Source: JAGOVB01 sp964481175
Lineage (GTDB): Bacteria; Patescibacteriota; Minisyncoccia; Phycocordibacterales; PALSA-1337
Length of the DNA stretch: 36,702 bases
Direction: 5' to 3'
Assembly (NCBI GenBank): GCA_964481175.1
Contig: CAYZSZ010000007.1
Coordinates: 1-36,702 of the forward strand
A model generated the notes under the pieces. The model was not told where the DNA came from. It worked only from the letters and a program-made list of their open reading frames with translations, and did not search any database. This document shows, piece after piece, positions 1 through 7,846 of the stretch; position 1 is the stretch's first letter; every line of letters starts with the position of its first letter. The position numbers and the translations under genes are program-made.

Positions 1-66
1 CTTGCCGGCGATCTTTTGAAGGAGTCGCTCTGCTACGTATGGACCTTTTTTAAGTGATCGTGTCAT
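1..66 (-). CDS. rpsS: Ribosomal protein uS19, N-terminal fragment
   Basis: The first 22 codons of uS19, a small-subunit head protein, are present; the gene runs off the left edge of the window. The visible start MTRSLKKGPYV followed by AERLLQKI is the typical N-terminus of the family. It lies 29 nt downstream of the rplB stop in the same direction, the standard S10-operon order (L2 then S19). No Shine-Dalgarno sequence is visible before the ATG. Confidence 0.93.
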   Translation of the reverse strand, partial: MTRSLKKGPYVAERLLQKIAGK

Positions 67-95
67 GAGATTGAATACTATACAAAATATGGCTA

Positions 96-950
96 CTAGT
101 CAAGATTTTTGACCTTACCTACTCGACGACGAGATACAATAAATGCATTCGAGTATTTCTTTGGGGTTCGTGTCTTCTGTCCCTTACCAACTGGGCGACC
201 GTAGACGTTGATTGCTCGACGTCGTCCTCGTCCCTGTCGGCCTTCTCCTCCTCCGTGTGGGTGATCCACAGGGTTCATAGCTGTACCTCGGACTGTAGGT
301 CGGATACCCAACCATCGGCTTCGGCCTGCCTTACCAAGAGTAACAAGGTGTGACTCTGGGTTTGATACAGTACCTACGCTTGCCCATGCAGTATCGATGA
401 TTTTTCGAACTTCTGTTGAAGGAAGTTTGATATGAGTGTAACCAGCATCCTGCGCGATGATCTGAGCAAATGAACCAGCAGAACGGATAAGCTTTGCGCC
501 GTTACCAGGCTTTAGCTCTACGTTGTATACAAATGTACCTACTGGGATGTTCTTTAGAGGAAGTCGGTTTCCTGGAGTGATCGGAGCTTTGAGAGAAGTG
601 ATGATCTTGTCCCCTACTTTTACAGCCTGAGGAAGAAGCACGTATCGTTTTGCACCGTCAGCATATACGACGAGTGAAATGAAACCAGTTCGGTTTGGAT
701 CGTACTCTACTGTAGTAACCTTTGCCTCGATATCTTTCTTATCAAAAGTCCAATCGATTTCTCGGTAGAGTCGCTTATGTCCTCCTCCCTTGTGTCGCAT
801 AGTCATGCGTCCGAAGGCATTGCGTCCTACATCTCGTTTGAAGCCGTGTGTAAGCGCCTTGTGAGGTTCATTGGTTGTGAGCAACTCTCGGAATGGGAGA
901 GTTGTCATATGACGTCGTGATTTGGTTAGTGGTCGGTATCGTTTTATCAT
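96..950 (-). CDS. rplB: Ribosomal protein uL2
   Basis: Large-subunit protein uL2 (284 aa) sits near the peptidyl-transferase centre and helps subunit joining. The conserved DHPHGGGEG loop lies around residues 229-237 and is followed by the basic C-terminal tail. I chose the ATG at 948-950 (MIKRYRP), which matches family N-termini and leaves 4 nt after the rplW stop. A TTG 12 nt upstream is in frame but would overlap rplW. Length is close to the usual 270-280 aa. The gene is inside the S10-type operon. There is no clear Shine-Dalgarno, so coupling to rplW translation is likely. Confidence 0.97.
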   Translation of the reverse strand: MIKRYRPLTKSRRHMTTLPFRELLTTNEPHKALTHGFKRDVGRNAFGRMTMRHKGGGHKRLYREIDWTFDKKDIEAKVTTVEYDPNRTGFISLVVYADGAKRYVLLPQAVKVGDKIITSLKAPITPGNRLPLKNIPVGTFVYNVELKPGNGAKLIRSAGSFAQIIAQDAGYTHIKLPSTEVRKIIDTAWASVGTVSNPESHLVTLGKAGRSRWLGIRPTVRGTAMNPVDHPHGGGEGRQGRGRRRAINVYGRPVGKGQKTRTPKKYSNAFIVSRRRVGKVKNLD

Positions 951-954
951 AAAA

Positions 955-1203
955 TTATGCAAATTCTATCTTATCTCCCTTTTTCAGCATGACCACTGCC
1001 TTTTTCACAGACTTTAGGTTTGTGATATTGATCTTGGTAGGAGTTACTTTGTATGCCTTTTTCACTGCGAATGCAATCTGTGATTTTGTTGCAATTCGAG
1101 GAACTTCGAAAGTGTAGGTGTTTTTTGTTTCACCTAGAATACCCGCTTTTTCAGTGATGCGAGGTTTCAACGCTATTACGTTTTGTGGTTTTTTATCGGT
1201 CAT
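955..1203 (-). CDS. rplW: Ribosomal protein uL23
   Basis: Large-subunit protein uL23 (82 aa) forms part of the peptide-exit-tunnel rim where trigger factor docks. The family signature is seen in KPRITEKAG near residue 13 and in KAYKVTPTKINI near residue 50. It is shorter than most bacterial L23 proteins (about 95-100 aa), missing part of the C-terminal extension. Its start overlaps the end of rplD by 11 nt, so the two are probably translationally coupled. No Shine-Dalgarno is seen. The trigger factor encoded in this window is also reduced, but the docking partner is present. Confidence 0.95.
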   Translation of the reverse strand: MTDKKPQNVIALKPRITEKAGILGETKNTYTFEVPRIATKSQIAFAVKKAYKVTPTKINITNLKSVKKAVVMLKKGDKIEFA

Positions 1204-1843
1204 GTAATTTTTCGATTGAATCTTTCACCATAATCAAATACTTATGATTAAGAACTGAAAGTGGGTTGATATTTCGCGCCTCTTCGACAGAGACATTTCC
1301 AAAGTTTTGGAAGCTCTTTGAAAGATTTACATCTTTCTTGTCGGTAGCGATAAGCGCTACGTTCTTTGGTTTTGTTGCAAGTTTTTCAAAGCCCTTGATA
1401 CCTGCGAGTGAAAGCATAACTGCTTTTGCATCTTTGGTCTTTGGTGCTTTGAATGCTAGTGCATCCACAAAGAGGATTTCTCCGTCCTTGTATTTTCGAG
1501 AAAGAATAGTGAAAAGTGCTTTTGTCTTTGTTTTCTTGTTGATCTTTCGAGCAAAGTTCTTGTCGTTTCGAGGTCCGTGAGCAACTCCTCCTCCTACCCA
1601 GATCGGTGATCGTCGTGATCCGTGTCGAGCTCGTCCTGTTCCCTTTTGTGCCCATGGTTTCTTTCCTGTACCTGACACTTCACCTCGAGTCTTTGTATGA
1701 GCAATAGGTTCTCGCTCATTTGATCGCATTGCAACAGTTACCTGGTGAACGAGGTCAGCATTCCATGAAAGTCCAAACACACTCTCTGGTAGAGTTACTT
1801 TTCCTGATTCTTTTCCGCTTTGATTGTATACTTTTGTTTCCAT
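1193..1843 (-). CDS. rplD: Ribosomal protein uL4
   Basis: Large-subunit protein uL4 (216 aa) has an extended loop that lines the exit tunnel. The loop is visible at about residues 45-95, with the family-typical KPWAQKGTGRARHGSRRSP segment, and the globular part follows. Length is normal for the family. It lies 9 nt downstream of rplC and overlaps rplW by 11 nt, within the S10-type operon. No Shine-Dalgarno is seen in front of the ATG. In E. coli L4 autoregulates this operon; nothing in this leader allows me to claim the same here. Confidence 0.96.
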   Translation of the reverse strand: METKVYNQSGKESGKVTLPESVFGLSWNADLVHQVTVAMRSNEREPIAHTKTRGEVSGTGKKPWAQKGTGRARHGSRRSPIWVGGGVAHGPRNDKNFARKINKKTKTKALFTILSRKYKDGEILFVDALAFKAPKTKDAKAVMLSLAGIKGFEKLATKPKNVALIATDKKDVNLSKSFQNFGNVSVEEARNINPLSVLNHKYLIMVKDSIEKLHDR

Positions 1844-1852
1844 GGTAGTGTA

Positions 1853-2461
1853 TTAGCCTCGTATTTCTACTGGTGTGCCTCGTCGACCTGGGATAGCTCC
1901 CTTTACGAAGACTAGTCCATTCTCAAGATCAATGTGAAGTACCTTTAGGTTTTTCACAGTAACATGATCAGACCCCATTCGTCCACCCATTCTCATTTTC
2001 TTTGGAACCTTGTTTCGAAGTCCTCCTCCGATAGATCCAGGCTCTCGTTCTGAGTGCTTCTGACCGTGTGTTCGTGGACCTCCACCGAAACCATGTCGTT
2101 TTACTACACCCTGGAATCCTTTTCCTTTTGAAATAGAAGATACTTCGACAACATCTCCAGCAGCAAATGCTGAAAGGTCGATCTTGTCCCCTACCTTCAT
2201 ATCAGACTCTTTGTCTGTTCGGAATTCTCGAAGCATAGCAAAGCCTCCAGTATTTTTGAGATGTCCCTGAAGTGCTTTGTTTAGTTTTTCGATCTTCTTT
2301 TCAACAGCTCCGATCTGCACAGCTGTATAACCGTCAGTTTTTGCTGTCTTTACTTGAGTCACAACAACAGGCTTTGCCTCAACCACAGTTGCAGGTTGAA
2401 CAAGTCCATCTTTGTCGAAGACTTGAGTCATGTTTAATTTTCGTCCAAGAATAAATTTCAT
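1853..2461 (-). CDS. rplC: Ribosomal protein uL3
   Basis: Large-subunit protein uL3 (202 aa) is an early assembly protein with a loop reaching towards the peptidyl-transferase centre. It starts with MKFILGRKLNMTQVF and has the typical GKGFQGVVKRHGF and GSIGGGLRNKVPKKMRM-like segments between about residues 112 and 160. Length is normal. It lies 19 nt after rpsJ in the S10-type operon. No Shine-Dalgarno is recognisable before the ATG. Confidence 0.97.
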   Translation of the reverse strand: MKFILGRKLNMTQVFDKDGLVQPATVVEAKPVVVTQVKTAKTDGYTAVQIGAVEKKIEKLNKALQGHLKNTGGFAMLREFRTDKESDMKVGDKIDLSAFAAGDVVEVSSISKGKGFQGVVKRHGFGGGPRTHGQKHSEREPGSIGGGLRNKVPKKMRMGGRMGSDHVTVKNLKVLHIDLENGLVFVKGAIPGRRGTPVEIRG

Positions 2462-2480
2462 AGCAGTATAAATAATATGA

Positions 2481-2837
2481 CTACATCATCTTTACATCGA
2501 TGGTCACGCCCGATGGAAGGCTTAGGTTTGTAAGCGCCTCGATAATCTTTTGATTTGGGTTCAAAATATCAATCAATCGCTTGTGAACTCGCATTTCAAA
2601 CTGCTCACGAGCATTTTTGAATACAAATGCAGAACGGTTAACTGTATATTTCTTGATCTCTGTAGGTAATGGGATTGGGCCAAAAAACTCTACATCGTAT
2701 CGGATAGCAGTATCCATGATCTGCTTCAAAGACGCATCAAGAATCTTGCTTTCGTATGCACGAACGCGAATTCTCAATTTTGTAACTGCACCTTCAGCTG
2801 TCTTTGTTACTTTTTTTGTCTTTGTAGCAGTAGTCAT
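2481..2837 (-). CDS. rpsJ: Ribosomal protein uS10
   Basis: Small-subunit protein uS10 (118 aa) is also the partner of NusB in antitermination in other bacteria. The core begins at about residue 19 (KLRIRVRAYESKILD) and includes FGPIPLPT and the RVHKRLIDI segment. About 15 extra residues rich in Thr and Lys precede the usual start, making it longer than the typical 102-105 aa. A start at a later codon is possible, but no internal ATG precedes the conserved core. It follows tuf by 9 nt and opens the S10-type cluster. Confidence 0.96.
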   Translation of the reverse strand: MTTATKTKKVTKTAEGAVTKLRIRVRAYESKILDASLKQIMDTAIRYDVEFFGPIPLPTEIKKYTVNRSAFVFKNAREQFEMRVHKRLIDILNPNQKIIEALTNLSLPSGVTIDVKMM

Positions 2838-2846
2838 GGGAGTATA

Positions 2847-4031
2847 TTACGCTGTAATTTTAGTGATAACTCCTGCACCTACTGTCTTTCCTCCTTCTCG
2901 GATAGCAAATCGTAGATTGTCTTCGAGAGCTACTGGAGCTACGAGTTTAACCTTGAATTTTGCTGTATCTCCTGGCATAACCATCTCTACTCCTGTATCG
3001 AGTGTTACTTCTCCTGTAACGTCAGTTGTTCGGATATAGAACTGTGGCTTGTATCCTGTGAAGAATGGTGTGTGTCGTCCTCCTTCTTCCTTCTTCAAGA
3101 TGTATACTTCTGCGTCAAATGCTGTGTGTGGCTTTACTGAGCCAGTTTTTGCAAGAACCATACCTCGAGTTACATCGTCTTTTCCAGTACCTCGGAGGAG
3201 GAGTCCAGCGTTGTCTCCAGCAAGAGCTTGCTTGAGAGATTTGTTGAACATTTCGATACCTGTTACAACTGTTTTCTTTGTATCAGTGAAACCGATGATT
3301 TCAACTTCGTCGTTGAGGTTTAGCGTTCCTCGTTCTACTCGTCCTGTTACTACAGTACCTCGTCCTTCGATTGAGAAGATGTCCTCGATTGGCATAAGGA
3401 ATGGCTTGTCAGTTTCTCGAACAGGAGTTGGGATGTATGTATCCAAAGCGTTCATAAGGTCCTTGATCTTTGCTGACCATGTAGCGTCACCTTCGAGAGC
3501 CTTTAGAGCTGAACCTCGAATAACTGGTGCTCCCTTTCCATCGAATCCGTTCTTTGTAAGGAGGTCTCGAACTTCTTCCTCAACGAGGTCAAGAAGGTCT
3601 GCTTCTGCTACAGCGTCACACTTGTTCAAGAAGACTACGATCTGAGGCACTCCAACCTGCTTAGCAAGAAGGATGTGTTCTCGTGTCTGTGGCATAACCC
3701 CGTCTAGAGCTGATACTACAAGGATCGCACCGTCCATTTGAGCGGCACCGGTGATCATGTTCTTGATGTAGTCTGCGTGTCCTGGAGCGTCGATGTGAGC
3801 GTAGTGTCGAGCGTTTGACTCATATTCTACGTGTGCAAGAGAAATAGTAACGATTTTTGAAGCGTCACGAACTGTACCTCCCTTTGCAATATCTGCATAA
3901 GACTTGTCCAAAGCCAAACCATCTCGAGCCTGTACGGCTAGGATAGCTGTTGTAAGAGTTGTCTTTCCATGGTCCACGTGACCAATAGTACCTACGTTTA
4001 CGTGGGGTTTTGATCTATTAAAATCTGCCAT
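2847..4031 (-). CDS. tuf: Elongation factor Tu with divergent switch I
   Basis: EF-Tu (394 aa) is the GTPase that delivers aminoacyl-tRNA to the ribosome. The P-loop GHVDHGKTT is at residues 17-25, the G3 motif is DAPGHADY (normally DCPGHADY), and NKCD is G4. Domains 2 and 3 are full length. Switch I is unusual: where most EF-Tu proteins read ARGITINT, this one reads SKIVTISL (residues 58-65), although Thr62, the Mg-coordinating threonine, is kept. The gene heads the tuf-rpsJ-S10 operon and is preceded by a promoter at 4111-4138. No Shine-Dalgarno is visible. Identification is certain; the meaning of the switch I change is open. Confidence 0.98.
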   Translation of the reverse strand: MADFNRSKPHVNVGTIGHVDHGKTTLTTAILAVQARDGLALDKSYADIAKGGTVRDASKIVTISLAHVEYESNARHYAHIDAPGHADYIKNMITGAAQMDGAILVVSALDGVMPQTREHILLAKQVGVPQIVVFLNKCDAVAEADLLDLVEEEVRDLLTKNGFDGKGAPVIRGSALKALEGDATWSAKIKDLMNALDTYIPTPVRETDKPFLMPIEDIFSIEGRGTVVTGRVERGTLNLNDEVEIIGFTDTKKTVVTGIEMFNKSLKQALAGDNAGLLLRGTGKDDVTRGMVLAKTGSVKPHTAFDAEVYILKKEEGGRHTPFFTGYKPQFYIRTTDVTGEVTLDTGVEMVMPGDTAKFKVKLVAPVALEDNLRFAIREGGKTVGAGVITKITA

Positions 4032-4110
4032 ATGAATTATTGCTTTACTTTGTAGTAAAGATAAAAATTAAATACTAGTAAATTAAGCCAACGCTAAATG
4101 CGTAAACGTC

Positions 4111-4138
4111 ATACTACCAGATAGCGTTTAAAAGTCAA
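4111..4138 (-). promoter_or_regulatory. Promoter of the tuf/S10 operon
   Basis: On the minus strand TTGACT (4133-4138), a 16-nt spacer and TAGTAT (4111-4116) preceded by TGG form an extended -10 promoter. The -35 begins directly after the stop codon of the upstream secreted-protein gene. The predicted leader is about 70 nt and contains a short inverted repeat (CTTTAC/GTAAAG) near 4045-4062. Confidence 0.65.
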
Positions 4139-5161
4139 CTATTTAGCGTCAGAACTGATGATAACCTTTGTTTTGACTTGTCCTGCCCCACCTATCTGAC
4201 TTACTTTTGCTAGATCTGTATATCTAACACCGTTTTTCGGTGACGAAACCTCAAGCTGTACTCTTCCGGTGATATTTGATTTTGGATTCACTCGCACATA
4301 GAGCGCATCTCCATCCTGGAGTTTTATATTGAGTCCAGTGAAACGAGCTAGTGATACGGTGTCGTTGATCTTTACAAAATCGAGTGCCCTGATCGTCGAA
4401 ACGACCACCCCATTTGTATCGAGAAGCTGAATAGTATCGACAAAGTCAGTTATAGGGCGAGTATTAGAAGTGTTTTTGATATTGAAGTCATATCTCTGCA
4501 CAGTGATAGGCTTTCCTGAGAGGCTATATTTTAAGCCATATAGTGCTGTCTCTTCTGTTTCAACCCTTGTTTCTGCTTTGATATGAGAGCTCTTTGAGAC
4601 CTCTGGCAAAGCACTTAAGCCTGATATCCGAACAGTCTCTGTAACAAAACTACCCGATGGACACTGGCTTTTGTCTCCATCCCTGTTTAGACACTCTAAT
4701 CTGAGAGTGTACTCACCGTCGATTGGCTTTCCGCTGTATGTCCGTGTGTACTCTTTTAGGTTGAAGCTGGCATTCTTTGATGCGACTTTTATACAGCCAC
4801 CAAGCACCTCACAGTATCCTTGGCTCAAGTTTACTTCAAAAGCTTTTGGATTGTCTTTTCTGATGAGGTCGATACCGAGGACCTTTTCTCCAAATGCACC
4901 TGATGCATTCCAAGCTATGTCGAGTACACCCGTTGTAGGGTCGTACGATACTTTTTCAAAGGTTATTGAAGGGAGTGTGACGGTTCTGATACCTACCTCT
5001 GGTTTTCGAGTTTCTTTTGACCCTTTTTCCAAAAGATCTAGCATGGCTGTGAGATCGGCGATCTTTGCGCGCAAATCAGACAAGGACACAGCCTGAGCCT
5101 GAGCACCCACACCCAATATGAGCACAATAGCGATAATGCTTGATATAAAATATTTCTTCAT
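4139..5161 (-). CDS. Secreted protein of unknown function
   Basis: I do not recognise the family. The 340-aa protein starts with a classical signal peptide (MKKYF, then a hydrophobic stretch to about residue 20, with AQAQA as a likely signal peptidase I site). A short helical, possibly coiled-coil segment (LSDLRAKIADLTAMLDLLEK) follows, then a beta-rich region. Two cysteine pairs (around 118/124 and 156/167) could form disulfides outside the cell. It sits between fusA and tuf, which normally belong together. It has its own -10 (TATACT at 5168-5173) exactly 6 nt before the ATG, predicting a leaderless mRNA. A surface or adhesin-like role is only an inference from the architecture. Confidence 0.85.
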   Translation of the reverse strand: MKKYFISSIIAIVLILGVGAQAQAVSLSDLRAKIADLTAMLDLLEKGSKETRKPEVGIRTVTLPSITFEKVSYDPTTGVLDIAWNASGAFGEKVLGIDLIRKDNPKAFEVNLSQGYCEVLGGCIKVASKNASFNLKEYTRTYSGKPIDGEYTLRLECLNRDGDKSQCPSGSFVTETVRISGLSALPEVSKSSHIKAETRVETEETALYGLKYSLSGKPITVQRYDFNIKNTSNTRPITDFVDTIQLLDTNGVVVSTIRALDFVKINDTVSLARFTGLNIKLQDGDALYVRVNPKSNITGRVQLEVSSPKNGVRYTDLAKVSQIGGAGQVKTKVIISSDAK

Positions 5162-5167
5162 ACCTGT

Positions 5168-5173
5168 AGTATA
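5168..5173 (-). promoter_or_regulatory. -10 element giving a leaderless mRNA (secreted protein)
   Basis: TATACT on the minus strand is followed by 6 nt and the ATG at 5161, so the expected start of transcription is the A of the start codon. The -35 region would fall inside the fusA terminator stem, and no good -35 hexamer is seen. Confidence 0.5.
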
Positions 5174-5175
5174 AA

Positions 5176-5203
5176 CTAAAAGTCCCCTTTTGGGGACTTT
5201 TAG
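5176..5203 (-). terminator. Terminator of the str operon (fusA)
   Basis: Perfect 12-bp inverted repeat (CTAAAAGTCCCC / GGGGACTTTTAG) with a TTTT loop, just after the fusA stop at 5210-5212. The A/T-rich outer stem supplies the U-tract. It ends 2 nt before the -10 of the next gene. Confidence 0.85.
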
Positions 5204-5209
5204 GGAAAC

Positions 5210-7354
5210 TTATTTTCGTGATTCGATAATGGTCTTTTCTACGTTTGGCGGCACTACTTCGTAGTGGTCGAACTCCATCGTAGCTGAACCCTGTCCTGAA
5301 GTCATCGATCGGAGCTGAGTAGTGTATCCGAACATTTCTGACAATGGTACCTTTGCTTTCATTACCTTTGCCTGTCCTCGCTCGGTCATCTCTTCTACCT
5401 GTCCTCGTCGTGATGAGATAGAACCAGTCACATCTCCCATGAATTTTTCTGGGAAAAGTACCTCTACTTTCATAATAGGTTCGAGGATAACTGGCTTTGC
5501 TCGCTTTGCTGCATCCTGGAATGCTTGTGAAGCAGCAATTTTGTATGCGATTTCTGACGAGTCCACATCGTGGTAAGAACCGAAGGTGAGCTCACAAGTG
5601 ATATTTACCATCTTGTAACCTGCAACAATACCTCGATCCATCGCTTCGTATACTCCCTTTTCTACTGCTGGGATAAATTCGTTTGGAATCACACCTCCCT
5701 TGATGTTATCGATAAATAGGAAGTCGTCGTATACAGAGTAGTTCTTTGGGACCTTCTCACCTGCTGGAAGTTTTTCCATAGGCTTGATATTGAGCTTAAC
5801 GTGACCGTATTGTCCCTTACCTCCTGTCTGCTTGATGTATTTGTGTTCAGCTTCAGCTGCACCCAAGATAGTTTCTCGGTATGCTACTTGTGGCTTACCG
5901 ACGTTTGCTTCTACTCCGAACTCTCGCTTCATACGATCCACCATGATTTCGAGGTGTAGCTCTCCCATACCCGCGATGAGTGTCTCACCTGTTTCTGGGT
6001 TTGAAGAAATCTTGAATGTTGGGTCTTCGTTAGCGAGTTTTCGTAGTGCCATACCCATTTTTTCCTGGTCTCCTTTTGTCTTTGGTTCAATTCGAAGAGA
6101 AACCACTGGATCGACGAACTTGATCACTTCGAGCTGTACTGGGTGTTTTTCGTCACAGAATGTATGTGATGTAAGAGCGTCTTTTAGACCTACCGCTGCT
6201 GCAATTTCTCCTGCAAATACTTTCTTTACTTCTTCTCGCTTATCAGCCTGAAGTCGCACGATACGTCCCAATCGCTCTTTTTTACCTGTTGAAGCGTTGA
6301 AGATATATGTTCCTGACTCGATAGTTCCTGAATATACACGGAAGAATGTGAGCTGTCCTACGAATGGATCGTTTTGGAGTTTGAATGCAAGTGCCGTAAA
6401 AGGTTCTTCATCTGAAGCATGGCGCTCGATAACTTCCCCTGTAGCAAGGTCTGTAGCCTTTACTGGAGGTAGATCGAGAGGTGATGGGAGATAGTCTACC
6501 ACTGCGTCGAGAACGAGCTGTACACCGACGTTTTTGAGGGCAGACCCTGTAAATACTGGGAAGATTTTGTTTGCGATAACAGCCTTTCGGATGATGACCT
6601 TAAGCTCATCGATAGTAAACTCTTTTCCTTCGAGGAACTTTGTCATTGCATCGTCGTCTGTTTCGACTACTTTTTCAATCAATTCTGCTCGGTATTTCTT
6701 TGCATCCTCAAGCATGTTTGCTGGGATTTCTCCTTCCACTACGTCGATTCCCTTTTCACCAGTAAAGGTGTATGCCTTCATTCTCAAAAGGTCGACGACA
6801 CCGTTGTGATCTCCTTCAAGTCCGATAGGAAGCTGGAATCGTACTGCTCTCTTATTCAAACGATCGAGAATAGACTGGAATGAACGCTCAAATGAAGCAC
6901 CCATTCGGTCCATTTTGTTGATGAAACAGAGTCGTGGCACGTTTGACTCATCTGCGTATCGCCAGTTTGTTTCTGACTGTGGTTCTACTCCTGCCACTCC
7001 GTCAAATACTACAACTGCACCATCCAATACTCGGAGAGATCGCTTTACTTCTACAGTAAAGTCGATGTGTCCTGGGGTGTCGATCACGTTGAATCGAACC
7101 TTCTTTGACACGTCTGTCTTTGGCATGTAAGTAGGATTCCAGAAACATGTAATCGCAGCGGCGGTAATAGTGATACCTCGCTCTCGTTCCTGTTCCATCC
7201 AGTCAGTAGTAGTTTCTCCCTCGTGCACTTCTCCGATCTTGTGGATCATACCAGTGTAATAAAGGATACGCTCTGATGTGGTTGTCTTACCTGCGTCAAT
7301 ATGGGCAATAATACCGAAGTTACGAACTCGCTCTAATGGGTAATCTCTTTGCAT
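5210..7354 (-). CDS. fusA: Elongation factor G
   Basis: EF-G (714 aa) is the translocase GTPase. The P-loop AHIDAGKTT is at residues 17-25, a fully canonical switch I (RERGITI) near residue 59, DTPGH near 92 and NKMD near 146. Domains II to V follow to a normal length. The canonical switch I contrasts with the altered one in the EF-Tu of the same genome. It lies 11 nt after rpsG in the str operon and ends in a strong hairpin terminator. No Shine-Dalgarno is visible. Confidence 0.98.
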   Translation of the reverse strand: MQRDYPLERVRNFGIIAHIDAGKTTTSERILYYTGMIHKIGEVHEGETTTDWMEQERERGITITAAAITCFWNPTYMPKTDVSKKVRFNVIDTPGHIDFTVEVKRSLRVLDGAVVVFDGVAGVEPQSETNWRYADESNVPRLCFINKMDRMGASFERSFQSILDRLNKRAVRFQLPIGLEGDHNGVVDLLRMKAYTFTGEKGIDVVEGEIPANMLEDAKKYRAELIEKVVETDDDAMTKFLEGKEFTIDELKVIIRKAVIANKIFPVFTGSALKNVGVQLVLDAVVDYLPSPLDLPPVKATDLATGEVIERHASDEEPFTALAFKLQNDPFVGQLTFFRVYSGTIESGTYIFNASTGKKERLGRIVRLQADKREEVKKVFAGEIAAAVGLKDALTSHTFCDEKHPVQLEVIKFVDPVVSLRIEPKTKGDQEKMGMALRKLANEDPTFKISSNPETGETLIAGMGELHLEIMVDRMKREFGVEANVGKPQVAYRETILGAAEAEHKYIKQTGGKGQYGHVKLNIKPMEKLPAGEKVPKNYSVYDDFLFIDNIKGGVIPNEFIPAVEKGVYEAMDRGIVAGYKMVNITCELTFGSYHDVDSSEIAYKIAASQAFQDAAKRAKPVILEPIMKVEVLFPEKFMGDVTGSISSRRGQVEEMTERGQAKVMKAKVPLSEMFGYTTQLRSMTSGQGSATMEFDHYEVVPPNVEKTIIESRK

Positions 7355-7365
7355 AGATTAATATA

Positions 7366-7836
7366 TTACCACGCAAAGTGTGCAAAAGCTTTGTTTGCCT
7401 CTGCCATCTTGTGTGTATTTTCTCGTTTCTTAACTGCTTCTCCTTCATTTTTGCTTGCCGCGATGATTTCTTCAGCAAGTTTGATGTGAATTGGCTTTCC
7501 CTTCTTTGATCGAGCTGCCTCGATGATCCATTTCATAGAAAGTGCCTGTCGTCGTTCTGGTCGTACTTCTCGTGGAACCTGATAGTTTGCACCTCCTACT
7601 CGTCGTGATCGTACCTCCATGAGTGGAGCTGTGTTTTTCAAAGCCGCCTCAAAAATCTCCATAGGATCTTCTACTTTTGCTAGAGTCTTGATTTCGGTAA
7701 GACAATTGTACATCGCTTCTCGAGCAGTGCTCTTCTTGCCTCGCTCCATGACGTAGTTGATCATCTTTGCTACCTTTTCTGAGTTATATACTGGATCAGC
7801 TCCAATGATATGTTTATTTTTTATTGGTCTTCGCAT
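7366..7836 (-). CDS. rpsG: Ribosomal protein uS7
   Basis: Small-subunit protein uS7 (156 aa) nucleates assembly of the 30S head and contacts the E-site tRNA. The conserved MRRPI start, the VNYVMERGKKSTA-like segment near residue 27 and the VGGANYQVPREV loop near residue 81 are all clear. Length is standard. It lies between rpsL (10-nt gap) and fusA (11-nt gap) in the str operon. No Shine-Dalgarno is seen before the ATG. Confidence 0.98.
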   Translation of the reverse strand: MRRPIKNKHIIGADPVYNSEKVAKMINYVMERGKKSTAREAMYNCLTEIKTLAKVEDPMEIFEAALKNTAPLMEVRSRRVGGANYQVPREVRPERRQALSMKWIIEAARSKKGKPIHIKLAEEIIAASKNEGEAVKKRENTHKMAEANKAFAHFAW

Positions 7837-7846
7837 AGTAGTTTAA

